NCBI GenBank assembly: GCA_003650365.1
Contig: QMPA01000005.1
Coordinates: 1-39,599 of the forward strand
Direction: 5' to 3'
DNA: 39,599 bases
DNA from: Bacteroidota bacterium
Lineage (GTDB): Bacteria; Bacteroidota; Bacteroidia; Bacteroidales; F082
Part shown: piece after piece, positions 28,457 through 38,191 of the stretch
How positions within the stretch are numbered: the first letter of the stretch is position 1
Layout: every line of letters starts with the position of its first letter
The notes under the pieces: generated by a model
The model's input: only the letters and a program-made list of their open reading frames with translations
Told to the model about the DNA's origin: nothing
Databases searched by the model: none
Program-made: the position numbers and the translations under genes

Positions 28457-29923
28457 CTACAACATAAATTCGTAAGAAATTCGTACGCCATTGGGATACA
28501 TGCCTTTAAGTTGGATGATGTTTCTCTTTGTTCGTTGTAGCGCTTCGTTCAGACTGCTACTTGAGTTCACTTTTACGCCATTTATTTCAGTAATAATAAA
28601 GCCGGGTGTAATGCCACCTCTTCTAAGGATGCCTTCATTTACTTCAGTAATTTTGAGTCCATTGCTGATTTTGAGCCCACGAAGTTCGTCAGAAGAGAGT
28701 TGTTGAAGAGACGCACCCAATAAATTATTATTGAAGGTATTCCCGCTTTTGATTATTGCTGTTGTCCCATTTTCATTTTTGAGAGTTACGTAAAAAGTTT
28801 GAAGCTCGTTGTCTCTGTTTGCATCAATAGAAACCACTTCGCCCGGGCTGTGTTGGCCAATGTTTCCCATTAATTCTGAAAGACTGTGGATTCTGTTATT
28901 GTCAATTGAGAGGATCACATCCCCTTCCCGGAGACCTGCAATATCGGCACCGCCATCAGGAACAATTCCGGCAATATAAACCCCTTCTATTTCACTTAGC
29001 CCTAGCTCAGTAGCAAATTCAGCATCAATATCCCTGATTTGAACGCCAATATATGCCCTTTGTAATTCGCCAAACTCCATCAGGTCGTTAATCACTTTCT
29101 TTACGAGGTTTACCGGAATCGCAAAGGAGTATCCTTCGTATAAGCCTGTATGCGAAGCGATGGCAGCATTAATACCAATCAGATCTCCATGTGTATTTAC
29201 AAGGGCGCCACCACTGTTTCCACGGTTTACTACAGCATCTGTCTGAATAAAAGATTCGATGGACGATTGTGCACCCAGTATGCCCATATACCTGGCTTTT
29301 GCGCTAACAATTCCTGCGGTAACGGTCGAAGTTAAGTTGAACGGATTACCTACGGCAAGCACCCATTCACCAACTTTTACTTTATCCGAATTACCATAGG
29401 TCAGGAAAACCAGTTCGTCTGCATCGACTTTAATTAAGGCCAAATCAGTGGTTGGATCGGTTCCGACGATACGCGCTTCCAATTCTTTTTTATTGTTGAA
29501 GGTTACTGTAATTCGCTCGGCTCCTTCCACAACATGGTTGTTGGTAACAATATAACCATCAGAAGAAATAATAACGCCAGAACCAAATGCAATGTAGGTA
29601 TCGTTTCTGTACGGGTTGCCAAAATAATCTTGAAATGGCCCGAAGAAGCTTTCGTAGGATCCGGTTTTAGCAGAGACTTCGGTTTTTATATGAACGACAG
29701 CATTAATAGATTTTTCAGCTGCCTGTGTAAAATCAGTTTGTTGTGGTACAACATAAGAAGCCTGGTGTACAGGTAGCTGCGAAAAACTGTTTTCGGTTGT
29801 TGTTTGATGGGTGGTTTTACTGCTCGTTTGTTGTTCGTAAGCATGAAAATACAAGGCAAAAGATGCAATAATTATCATTGTACCTGTAGCAGCTCCTAAA
29901 AAACTTTTTGCAAATGTTTTCAT
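28457..29923 (-). CDS. periplasmic Do/HtrA-like serine protease with two PDZ domains
   Basis: 488 aa: FGSGVIISSDGYIVTNNHVVEGAERITVTF...TDLALIKVDAD...IQTDAVVNRGNSGGALVNTHGDLIGINAAI, followed by PDZ repeats. Confidence 0.95.
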   Translation of the reverse strand: MKTFAKSFLGAATGTMIIIASFALYFHAYEQQTSSKTTHQTTTENSFSQLPVHQASYVVPQQTDFTQAAEKSINAVVHIKTEVSAKTGSYESFFGPFQDYFGNPYRNDTYIAFGSGVIISSDGYIVTNNHVVEGAERITVTFNNKKELEARIVGTDPTTDLALIKVDADELVFLTYGNSDKVKVGEWVLAVGNPFNLTSTVTAGIVSAKARYMGILGAQSSIESFIQTDAVVNRGNSGGALVNTHGDLIGINAAIASHTGLYEGYSFAIPVNLVKKVINDLMEFGELQRAYIGVQIRDIDAEFATELGLSEIEGVYIAGIVPDGGADIAGLREGDVILSIDNNRIHSLSELMGNIGQHSPGEVVSIDANRDNELQTFYVTLKNENGTTAIIKSGNTFNNNLLGASLQQLSSDELRGLKISNGLKITEVNEGILRRGGITPGFIITEINGVKVNSSSSLNEALQRTKRNIIQLKGMYPNGVRISYEFML

Positions 29924-30082
29924 AGTCTTAAATTTTCTCCATTATTTTGTTGAATAAACGATTGCTTCAAATGTTTTATTACGAATGTTTCGTTAACAAT
30001 TGTTAACTGATAACAGTTTTGATTATCTTCAAAAATAAAACCAATCTACCAATAAAATAAGTATTTTAACACTTTTTTAGAT

Positions 30083-30871
30083 ATGAATATTGAGTTTTGG
30101 AAATATCAGGGTAACGGAAACGATTTTGTGGTGGTGGATGAACGAAATGAAGACCACTATTTTAGCGCGGAACAAATCATGAATCTTTGCGACCGCCATT
30201 TTGGCATTGGAGCAGACGGAATGATGATTGTTAAAGAATCTGATAGGGCTGATTTTGAGATGCAATATTACAATGCAGATGGGAAACTATCAAGCATGTG
30301 CGGCAATGGTGGAAGGTGTATTGCAATGTTTGCTTACCTAATGAAAATAGCGCCAAAAGAAATGAGTTTTGTTGCGTTTGATGGTGTGCACAAGGCAATT
30401 ATTGAGGAAGAATTGATTGAAGGAAATGCATATACAGTTTCATTGCAAATGGCAAATGTTGTTGGTGTTGAAAAAAGTGAAAAGTTTTATTTTCTCAATA
30501 CAGGTTCTCCGCATTACGTTGAGTTTGTGAAGAATCTTGCAGAAATGGATGTGCACAAAGAAGGACGAATCACACGATTTAGTGAACGTTTTTCGCCCGA
30601 AGGAACAAATGTAAATTTTGTGGAAATAAAAGGCGATCGCTTGTTAGTCAGGACTTACGAGCGGGGAGTTGAAGATGAAACCTTGTCGTGCGGAACAGGG
30701 GTAACGGCTTCGGCAATAGCTGCTTTTATGGAAACAGGAAAAAAAGACTTTCAGATTCAAACCACCGGCGGAGCGTTTAAAGTTCAATTTAAGCAAAATA
30801 CGGAAGGCTTTTCTAATATATGTTTAGTCGCACCGGCGAAACTTGTTTTTAGTGGTGTAATTGAGGTTTGA
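30083..30871 (+). CDS. dapF: diaminopimelate epimerase
   Basis: 262 aa: MNIEFWKYQGNGNDFVVVDERN...HFGIGADGMMIV...ADGKLSSMCGNGGRCIAMFAYL...YERGVEDETLSCGTGVTASAIA. Confidence 0.97.
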   Translation: MNIEFWKYQGNGNDFVVVDERNEDHYFSAEQIMNLCDRHFGIGADGMMIVKESDRADFEMQYYNADGKLSSMCGNGGRCIAMFAYLMKIAPKEMSFVAFDGVHKAIIEEELIEGNAYTVSLQMANVVGVEKSEKFYFLNTGSPHYVEFVKNLAEMDVHKEGRITRFSERFSPEGTNVNFVEIKGDRLLVRTYERGVEDETLSCGTGVTASAIAAFMETGKKDFQIQTTGGAFKVQFKQNTEGFSNICLVAPAKLVFSGVIEV

Positions 30872-30911
30872 AGAAAATGATTACTTTTCACTTTTTTAAA
30901 CTAAGTTAAAG

Positions 30912-31445
30912 ATGTTACAAAAGGATAATATTGTTTTACGAGCACCCGAACTTGCAGATGTTGACTTTCTGTATTTGCTTGAAAATGACAATCGGCTTTG
31001 GCATCTGAGCAATACCCTGAGGCCATTCTCTCACTTCGATCTTGAGCAGTTTATCCTGCAATCGGAAAAAGATATTTTTGCGGCTGGACAGGCCCGTTTT
31101 ATAATTGAAAAAGTGGATGGAAAAAAAAGAAAAATTGTTGGTGCCATCGATCTTTTTGCTGTTGAAGCGAAACATAGAAGGGCAGGAATAGGTATAATAG
31201 TGGTTGAGGAAGAAAGAGGAAAAGGTCTGGCTTCGACTGCACTCGATATTTTAATTGATTATGCGTTTACATTTTTAAACTTACACCAACTGTATTGTAA
31301 TATTGAAGCAAGTAACGAAAAAAGTCTGCAATTGTTCGAAACCAAAGGATTTTTGAGTGTTGGAAAAAAAATAGACTGGAACATGCACAATGGTGCATGG
31401 GTTGATGAGTTCCTGCTACAGTTGATTAATCAAGAAAAAAGATAA
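30912..31445 (+). CDS. GNAT-family N-acetyltransferase (RimJ/RimL-like)
   Basis: 177 aa: IVLRAPELADVDFLYLLENDNRLW...AGIGIIVVEEERGKGLASTALDILIDYAFTFLNLHQLYCNIEASNEKSLQLFETKGF. Confidence 0.9.
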   Translation: MLQKDNIVLRAPELADVDFLYLLENDNRLWHLSNTLRPFSHFDLEQFILQSEKDIFAAGQARFIIEKVDGKKRKIVGAIDLFAVEAKHRRAGIGIIVVEEERGKGLASTALDILIDYAFTFLNLHQLYCNIEASNEKSLQLFETKGFLSVGKKIDWNMHNGAWVDEFLLQLINQEKR

Positions 31446-31551
31446 AAAAGACAAGATGAAAGATATAAGAAACGAGATAAAAGGTACAGGTCAAATAGCA
31501 ATTTTATAATCATTTATCCAAAATCACAAATCAATAACCACAAATTTAAAA

Positions 31552-32640
31552 ATGTCATTATACCATTCAAAATACGGTAGCCCAAGACAGAAACAAAAGA
31601 AAGGGCCATTGCGTAAAATCCTTATATGGTTGCTTGTTGTGTTGATCGTTGTTGCTGGCGGTGCCGCATATTACTTATACAGAGTCATTTTTGATCCAAA
31701 TACCTGGACACCTGAAGGGAAAACCGTTTCGATCACCATCCCAACTGCTTCCAATTTTGAGGATGTCAAACAAATACTTTATCAAAATGGGCTTATTATT
31801 CATCGCAAAAATTTCGAGTGGTTGGCTCAAAAGAAGAAATACCCCAAGATGGTAATGCCAGGAATGTACCAGATACGGAATGGGATGAGCAGCAATGAAC
31901 TGATTAATCTTTTACGCTCGGGGGAACAAACACCTGTGAATGTAACTTTTAATAATATTCGCGATATTTATCAATTGGCCGGAGTAATTGGCAAGCAAAT
32001 TGAAGCTGATTCGGCTTCTATAGCGAACTTACTAAGTGATACAACATATATTCGTGCTATGGGAGTAAAACCGGCAACTGTTACGATAATTTTTATTCCC
32101 GATACTTATGAGTTTTATTGGAATACTACAGCGGAAGGATTTATTGAGCGTATGTACAAAGAATACCTGAAGTTTTGGAATGGGTCACGTTCTAACCTGG
32201 CTGCCGATATGGATTTGCGTGTGGATGAGGTTGTAACAATGGCTTCAATTGTCGAAAAAGAAACCAATAAAAATGATGAACGGGCTGCCATTGCAGGTGT
32301 TTATTATAACCGTTTGGAGAGTGGGTGGCGCTTACAGGCCGATCCTACTTTGGTTTATGCCTTGGGCGATTTTAATATTACACGGGTATTGAATGAACAC
32401 AAAAAAATTGATTCGCCTTATAATACTTATGCGCATTTAGGATTACCTCCGGGCCCTATTTGTATCCCTTCCATTGCTTCTATTGATGCAGTGTTGAACT
32501 ACCGAAAGGCGGATTATATGTTTTTTTGTGCCAAAGACGATATGTCAGGTTACCATGTTTTTGCGAAGTCCAACAGGGGGCACAGTCAAAATGCCAAGAA
32601 ATACAGGGAAGCATTGAACCGGATGAAGATTTATAAATAG
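31552..32640 (+). CDS. mltG: endolytic peptidoglycan transglycosylase MltG (YceG-like)
   Basis: 362 aa: VTMASIVEKETNKNDERAAIAGVYYNRLESGWRLQADPTLVYALGDF...SPYNTYAHLGLPPGPICIPSIASIDAVLN. Confidence 0.96.
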   Translation: MSLYHSKYGSPRQKQKKGPLRKILIWLLVVLIVVAGGAAYYLYRVIFDPNTWTPEGKTVSITIPTASNFEDVKQILYQNGLIIHRKNFEWLAQKKKYPKMVMPGMYQIRNGMSSNELINLLRSGEQTPVNVTFNNIRDIYQLAGVIGKQIEADSASIANLLSDTTYIRAMGVKPATVTIIFIPDTYEFYWNTTAEGFIERMYKEYLKFWNGSRSNLAADMDLRVDEVVTMASIVEKETNKNDERAAIAGVYYNRLESGWRLQADPTLVYALGDFNITRVLNEHKKIDSPYNTYAHLGLPPGPICIPSIASIDAVLNYRKADYMFFCAKDDMSGYHVFAKSNRGHSQNAKKYREALNRMKIYK

Positions 32641-32673
32641 ACGAAAACATTCCTTCCACCTAAAATCAATCCA

Positions 32674-34014
32674 ATGGATGCATTTAAAGCATACGACATC
32701 AGGGGAGTTTGGAACAAAGATCTGGATGCCGAACTGGTTTATAAGATTGGGTATTTTTTACCGCAAGTGTTGAATGCAAAAAAAATTCTGGTCGGGCGCG
32801 ATATCCGACTTTCTTCTGACGAAGCTTTTCAGGCATTGACAAATGGATTAACCGATGCCGGTGCTGATGTTTTTGATGTTGGGCTTTCGACTACACCAAT
32901 GATTTATTGGGGAACGGGTAAATTGGGATTTGATGCTTCTGTAATGATTACAGCTTCTCACAACCATAAATCGCATAACGGACTTAAATTCTCCGCAAAA
33001 AATGTTGTGCCTATTGGCTACGATAATGGATTAAACCAAATTGAACAACTGATTGAAAGTGGCGAAAGCATGCTAAAATTCTCCAAGGGAAGTATTGAGG
33101 AGATTGATATTAAGGATGACTATTTGACCTTCTTAAAAAAATATCAACAAGATTATTCAGCCTTAAAAATTGCTATTGATTGCTCTAATGGAATGTCCGC
33201 GTTATTTGCAGAAGCACTTTTCGGGAAAGGTGCCTATTATATCAATGAGAAGCTGGATGGAGATTTTCCTGCCCACGAACCCAATCCCCTGGAACCGGAA
33301 AATCAGGAGCAGATAAAGCGAGCAGTACTAGAAAATAATAGTGACATTGGTTTAATTTTCGATGGTGATGCCGACCGCGTGATGTTTATTGATGAAAAGG
33401 GACAATTTATTTCCCCTGATTTAATCATCGCATTACTCGGGCATTACTTTTTAACAGATAGGGAAAAGGAAACGGTAGTTCATGATATCCGTACATCAAA
33501 GGCGGTTGGTGAGTATTTAACACAATTCAATGCTGACGTTTCAATTTGGAAAGTAGGCCGTGCTTTTGGTGCAACAAAGTTGAAAGAGTTGGATGGGATA
33601 TATGGAGGGGAATTGGCAGGACACTACTATTTTCGTGATTTTTATTATTCGGATAGCGGATTGATGGCAGCACTAATTGTGCTCAATGTTGTGTCAGATT
33701 TTCACAAGAAAGGGACTTCATTTTCAAGTTTGATAAAGCGGATTTCAACCTATGCCAATACCGGGGAAGTCAATTTTAAAATTGAGAATAAACAGGAGGC
33801 CATGGATGCTGTAAAAGATTATTTCTTTGCAAATGATCCACCCCTAGAATTTATGGATTTTGATGGTTATCGGCTTGAATTTGATGATTGGTGGTTTAAT
33901 ATTCGTCCGTCTAATACTGAGCCATACTTGCGCTTTCTTGCCGAAGGGAAAGATCAGGAAACCCTTGATATTAAAACAAAGATAATTTTTGATCTGATTT
34001 CTAATTTCAGCTAA
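32674..34014 (+). CDS. phosphomannomutase/phosphoglucomutase
   Basis: 446 aa: AFKAYDIRGVWNKDLDAELVYKIGYFL...VMITASHNHKSHNGLKFS...IGLIFDGDADRVMFIDEKG...GELAGHYYFRD...FNIRPSNTEPYLRF. Confidence 0.95.
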   Translation: MDAFKAYDIRGVWNKDLDAELVYKIGYFLPQVLNAKKILVGRDIRLSSDEAFQALTNGLTDAGADVFDVGLSTTPMIYWGTGKLGFDASVMITASHNHKSHNGLKFSAKNVVPIGYDNGLNQIEQLIESGESMLKFSKGSIEEIDIKDDYLTFLKKYQQDYSALKIAIDCSNGMSALFAEALFGKGAYYINEKLDGDFPAHEPNPLEPENQEQIKRAVLENNSDIGLIFDGDADRVMFIDEKGQFISPDLIIALLGHYFLTDREKETVVHDIRTSKAVGEYLTQFNADVSIWKVGRAFGATKLKELDGIYGGELAGHYYFRDFYYSDSGLMAALIVLNVVSDFHKKGTSFSSLIKRISTYANTGEVNFKIENKQEAMDAVKDYFFANDPPLEFMDFDGYRLEFDDWWFNIRPSNTEPYLRFLAEGKDQETLDIKTKIIFDLISNFS

Positions 34015-34016
34015 GA

Positions 34017-34988
34017 ATGAAACATCCCCTTGGAAGCTTTCCTTTAATTTTTGCATGCAATCGCCTGAACAGTTTGCTGAAGTATTGTAAGGGTTTCGCA
34101 TTGGTATCTCTTTTATTCATCAGCCAGTTTACCTTTTCCCAGGAGAAAGTTGAAAACGATTCTGTAAATAAAAAAAGATTAAGCACGGTCATTATCGCCA
34201 GTACAGGGGCTTATGCTGTTGCACTGGGTGTGTTGTATTATGGTTGGTATGCAGGTCAGGATCCCACGTCATTTCATTTTATAAACGATAGTGAATACTG
34301 GCTTCAGGTTGATAAAGCGGGGCATGCAACTACGTCCTACACATTGACTAATTATGGTTTCTGGACCCTGCGCTGGTCAGGTGTAAGCAATAATAAAGCG
34401 GCCTGGTATGGCGGGCTGATGGGCTTTGGAGCTATGACGGTAATCGAACTTTTGGATGGTTTTGCGCCCACCTATGGCGCTTCCTGGTACGATTTAACTG
34501 CCAACGCCTTGGGAACGGGAATTTTTATTTCTCAACAATTGTTATGGAAAGAACAACGTATCCGGATGAAATTTTCCTACCATCCTACTGATTACGCCCA
34601 ATACAATCCGAGTCAGTTAGGCGAAACGACCTTGCAAAGGATGCTGAAAGATTACAACGGCCACACCTACTGGTTTTCCTTTAACATTCATTCATTTTTA
34701 AAAGAAGAATCGAAATTCCCTGCATGGATAAATGTGGCAGCAGGTTATGGAGCAGAGGGAATGCTGGCTCCAATTACAAATCCTACTAAAGTTGATGGGG
34801 AGCCTGTTCCTCAATTTGACAGAGTGCGCCAATATTATGTGTCGATGGATATTGATTGGACGAAAATTAAAACCAATTCAAGTTTTCTGCGTTTTGTGTT
34901 TAAGGGATTGAGCTTTGTAAAACTACCCTTCCCGACACTGGAATACAATAACGAAAACCATTTTGTTTTTCATTGGATGTATCTTTAA
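34017..34988 (+). CDS. DUF2279-family predicted periplasmic/outer-membrane-associated protein
   Basis: 323 aa: FHFINDSEYWLQVDKAGHATTSYTLTNYGFWTLRWSGVSNNKAAWYGGLMGFGAMTVIELLDGFAPTYGASWYDLTANALGTGIF. Confidence 0.8.
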   Translation: MKHPLGSFPLIFACNRLNSLLKYCKGFALVSLLFISQFTFSQEKVENDSVNKKRLSTVIIASTGAYAVALGVLYYGWYAGQDPTSFHFINDSEYWLQVDKAGHATTSYTLTNYGFWTLRWSGVSNNKAAWYGGLMGFGAMTVIELLDGFAPTYGASWYDLTANALGTGIFISQQLLWKEQRIRMKFSYHPTDYAQYNPSQLGETTLQRMLKDYNGHTYWFSFNIHSFLKEESKFPAWINVAAGYGAEGMLAPITNPTKVDGEPVPQFDRVRQYYVSMDIDWTKIKTNSSFLRFVFKGLSFVKLPFPTLEYNNENHFVFHWMYL

Positions 34989-35027
34989 CGTCACCCCATT
35001 ATTGCGCTGATTTTCCGCGTGATTTGT

Positions 35028-35145
35028 AGGGTGTTTCACGGACGCGAAACATTCGCGCCCGAGGATATGTTTAGTTTCGGAATTACAAATTTCGAACAGC
35101 AGATTACTCATAAGCACGCGAAAATTCGCGCGCTAGGTATCGCAC
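35028..35145. repeat. composite intergenic repeat: two CGCGAA..TTCGCG hairpins flanking a copy of the TTTCGGAATTACAAATTTCGAACAGC repeat
   Basis: GACGCGAAACATTCGCGCC near 35041-35060, repeat copy at 35075-35100, then GCACGCGAAAATTCGCGCGC near 35116-35135. Lies between the convergent DUF2279 and citF genes. Confidence 0.6.
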
Positions 35146-35148
35146 AAT

Positions 35149-36711
35149 TTAAGTTATGACCTTCCTCACCGAATCAATTATCGTCCCGTCCACCCATTTA
35201 ATAACGGCAATAATTTCGTCACCCAATTGTGGTTTTTCGGGAACACCACAAATGGCTTCCCCTTCTGCTTTTAGCTCTTCAATGGTTTTAATGGGAAGTC
35301 CTGAATCTTTCACTTTTTCGATGAGGTCTTTCCGCAATGGATTAATAGCAATTCCCCTTTCTGTAACAATTACGTCAATCAATTCACCCGGCCCGCAAAG
35401 TGTTGTTACTTCATCCCGGATAACCGGAATGCGATCACGGAACAAAGGAATGGGTAAAATGGTGCATTTTGAGAACAGACAATTTTGCCATCCACCGATG
35501 CCATGCAACAGGTAACCATCGGAATGGGTAACCACATTGGCATTAAAATTCACATCGACTTCGGTGGCCCCAAGAACCACAATGTCAATCATTGAAGCAA
35601 AGTTTCCCTTGCCGTGGTAATTGTAAGAAGTAAAGGGGGAAGTATTGATATGATTTGGGTTTTCACGCATCGAGCGCACACCTTCAAGGTCAAATGTTTG
35701 TCCATCGAGAATGTATTCTACCAGACCTTCTTCCAGAAGTGCCACGGGATATTGGTTGCTTCCAGCCCGGATAAATCTGGCTTTCCAATTGTTTTTTCTG
35801 AGGATATCTCCAAAATAATTTCCAATCGAAAGTGCAGTTCCACCAGCACCGGCCTGATAGGAAAATCCGTCATAAATTAAACCGGCAGCTTCGCAGAATT
35901 TGGCAGTTATTTCTGCAATCAACAAACGGTCGGGGCTTTTGGTAATGCGGGTTGTGCCCGAAATAATTCTTTCTGCAAGACCAACTTTTTCAACTTCTAC
36001 AACATAGTCAACATAATTGCCATGAATTTGCCACGGGATAGCCGGAAAAGGAACGAGGTTGTCGGTAACCACGATTACTTTGTCAGCGTACTGAGAATCG
36101 CCAAGGGCAAATCCCAATAGGCCACAAGCAGCATCGCCATTTACACCGTTGGCATTACCAAAAGCGTCTGCCGTAGGTGCTGCAATTACAGAGATATCGA
36201 TTTGCACTTCGCCATCCTGAATGGCCTGATAACGCCCGCCATGTGAACGCAAAACGCCCAACCCCTTCATTTTACCTTCCGAAGCAAACTTGCCCAACGG
36301 TCCGTTCATGCTTCCTTCGATGCGGTTAATTGTTCCGTCCTCAAGGTATGGGATAAGGTGTTCCTGGCAAGGGAAAGATGCCGAAGGATACCAGCGTAGG
36401 TTTTTCACACCCAATTCGTGGGCAATGTCAAATATCTGGTTGGCAATTAAATCGCCGTTTCGGAAATGGTGGTGTGTTGAGATGGTCATCCCATCTTTTA
36501 ATCCGGATTTGATAAGGGCTTCTTTTAAATCCTTTGCGGTTTTGTTTCCGTCATCAGGATAATCGACACAACTTGAAATGCGAGGCCCGAATTTCCGACC
36601 AGTGGGTTTGTATTTTCCAACGCCTTGAAATGGAATTTGTTCTGTGCCGTTAACAATTTTTGGGACCATTCGGCCTGCTGCGTTTTTGGTTAGTTTGTCG
36701 TATTTTTTCAT
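35149..36711 (-). CDS. citF: citrate lyase alpha subunit (citrate CoA-transferase)
   Basis: MKKYDKLTKNAAGRMVPKIVNGTEQIPFQGVGKYKPTGRKFGPRISSCVDYPDDGNK...THHHFRNGD...YQAGAGGTALSIGNYFG...CGPGELIDVIVTERGIAINPLRKDL. Start moved from 36738 to the internal ATG at 36711. Confidence 0.93.
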   Translation of the reverse strand: MKKYDKLTKNAAGRMVPKIVNGTEQIPFQGVGKYKPTGRKFGPRISSCVDYPDDGNKTAKDLKEALIKSGLKDGMTISTHHHFRNGDLIANQIFDIAHELGVKNLRWYPSASFPCQEHLIPYLEDGTINRIEGSMNGPLGKFASEGKMKGLGVLRSHGGRYQAIQDGEVQIDISVIAAPTADAFGNANGVNGDAACGLLGFALGDSQYADKVIVVTDNLVPFPAIPWQIHGNYVDYVVEVEKVGLAERIISGTTRITKSPDRLLIAEITAKFCEAAGLIYDGFSYQAGAGGTALSIGNYFGDILRKNNWKARFIRAGSNQYPVALLEEGLVEYILDGQTFDLEGVRSMRENPNHINTSPFTSYNYHGKGNFASMIDIVVLGATEVDVNFNANVVTHSDGYLLHGIGGWQNCLFSKCTILPIPLFRDRIPVIRDEVTTLCGPGELIDVIVTERGIAINPLRKDLIEKVKDSGLPIKTIEELKAEGEAICGVPEKPQLGDEIIAVIKWVDGTIIDSVRKVIT

Positions 36712-36747
36712 TTTAAATCTTTGTTTTTTAATAGTCATTCTCCACTA

Positions 36748-36794
36748 TTGGTGTCCTCACCAACAGTATGCTATTTTGTTGGTGAGGACACCAA
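36748..36794. repeat. perfect 18-bp inverted repeat with 11-nt loop in the citDE-citF intergenic region
   Basis: TTGGTGTCCTCACCAACA (36748-36765) / TGTTGGTGAGGACACCAA (36777-36794). No T-run follows on either side. Confidence 0.85.
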
Positions 36795-36808
36795 CAATGG
36801 TTCTTGTC

Positions 36809-38026
36809 TCAGGTCTCAAGCCCATCCATCCAACTATCCTCAAGTTTTCCCATATTTATTGCCAAATGAATCGTATTCTGTGCTCTTTTCACTACTGGAG
36901 CATCAATCATTTTTGAACCCAGTGAGACTACTCCAAGCCCTTTCTTTTCAGCTTCCTTAAATGCCAGAACGATTTTCTTTGCCCTTTCAATTTCGACTTC
37001 TTCGGGTGCAAAGTTTTCATGGATGACTTCTATCTGGCGGGGATGGATACAGCCCATTCCATCAAAGCCCAATCCTTTAGAAACTTTCACGTTTTCAGCC
37101 AAAGCTTCCATATCACTCACATCCGAAAAAACAGAGTCAATGGGTTGCACACCGGCAGCACGAGCTGCATTGACGACCATACTACGGGCAAAGAATGATT
37201 CAGTTCCGGCAGCGGTACGCCTAGTTCCCAGGTCAGCAGTATAATCTTCTAAACCAATGGCAATAGCAGCAATGTTTTCAGCCGACTTCGCAATTTCATA
37301 GGCATTCATCACACCTTTGGCACTTTCAATAATGGGCATGAGCCAGACCGGATGTTCGATGCCGTGTTCTTTTTTGTGAACATCAATTACTTCATTTACC
37401 CATTTAATATCGGCAGCACTTTCGCACTTAGGTAGAATAATTAGGTTGGCATGGTGAGGAATGATGAATCGCAAGTCATCCAGCCCTTTTGGAATTTGAT
37501 TGATGCGAACCATGCGTTCTGCATTATAAAAGTGCAGACTGCGCAATGCATTCCGTACCACAAAACCGGCTTCAAATTTTTTGTCAGGGGCTACGGCATC
37601 TTCCAGGTCGAGGATTAAACCGTTGGGTTTATGAATGCCTGCATTCAGCATCAGTTTGGGTGTATTTCCCGGTAGGTAAAGACGCGAAAAACGATTGGCA
37701 TCTTTCTCCGTTGAGGACGTATTTTCAGAAAGTTGTGGCAGCAGGTATTCTTTTTCCGTTTCAATCACCTGTTTTATAGCTGCCTCCATCCGTGCAGCAA
37801 GCACAAAGTCGACAGCACCTGAATCTTCGATAAGAAACCCGGCATTTTCTATATCGAAAAAATGCAATACATTTTCAGCCAATTTACGGATTGACTTTCC
37901 ATAAAGTGCATTGACCTTACTTCTGATCTCTATTTGAAGGCCACCTTCAGTCTTTTTTTCAAATGTTACCCGGCAGTCCGACTTGGCATTTTTACCAAAA
38001 TTTCCTGCAATTCCTATTGTTTTCAT
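36809..38026 (-). CDS. fused citrate lyase acyl-carrier (gamma, CitD-like) and beta (CitE) subunits
   Basis: N-terminus MKTIGIAGNFGKNAKSDCRVTFEKKTEGGLQIEIRSKVNALYGKSIRKLAENVLHFFDIENAGFLIEDSGAVDFVLAARMEAAI is CitD-like. The remainder is CitE: RLYLPGNTPKLMLNAGIHKPNGLILDLEDAVAPDKK...VWLMPIIESAKGVMNAYEIA...GCIHPRQIEVIHENFAP. The ORF-track start at 38434 extends into the upstream region. Confidence 0.88.
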   Translation of the reverse strand: MKTIGIAGNFGKNAKSDCRVTFEKKTEGGLQIEIRSKVNALYGKSIRKLAENVLHFFDIENAGFLIEDSGAVDFVLAARMEAAIKQVIETEKEYLLPQLSENTSSTEKDANRFSRLYLPGNTPKLMLNAGIHKPNGLILDLEDAVAPDKKFEAGFVVRNALRSLHFYNAERMVRINQIPKGLDDLRFIIPHHANLIILPKCESAADIKWVNEVIDVHKKEHGIEHPVWLMPIIESAKGVMNAYEIAKSAENIAAIAIGLEDYTADLGTRRTAAGTESFFARSMVVNAARAAGVQPIDSVFSDVSDMEALAENVKVSKGLGFDGMGCIHPRQIEVIHENFAPEEVEIERAKKIVLAFKEAEKKGLGVVSLGSKMIDAPVVKRAQNTIHLAINMGKLEDSWMDGLET

Positions 38027-38191
38027 AATCAAATATTGTGAAAGAATTTGCCAACAAATGTAAGGTGAGTTTTCAGAAATAATGCATAGATTCATTACAA
38101 ATTGTATGTTTTTGTATTTTTGTTCGCCGGCTTCGGAATCGAGAACTTTCTCTCTACTTGCAAAACATTTTTCCGGGGTCGGTTTTTTTTT

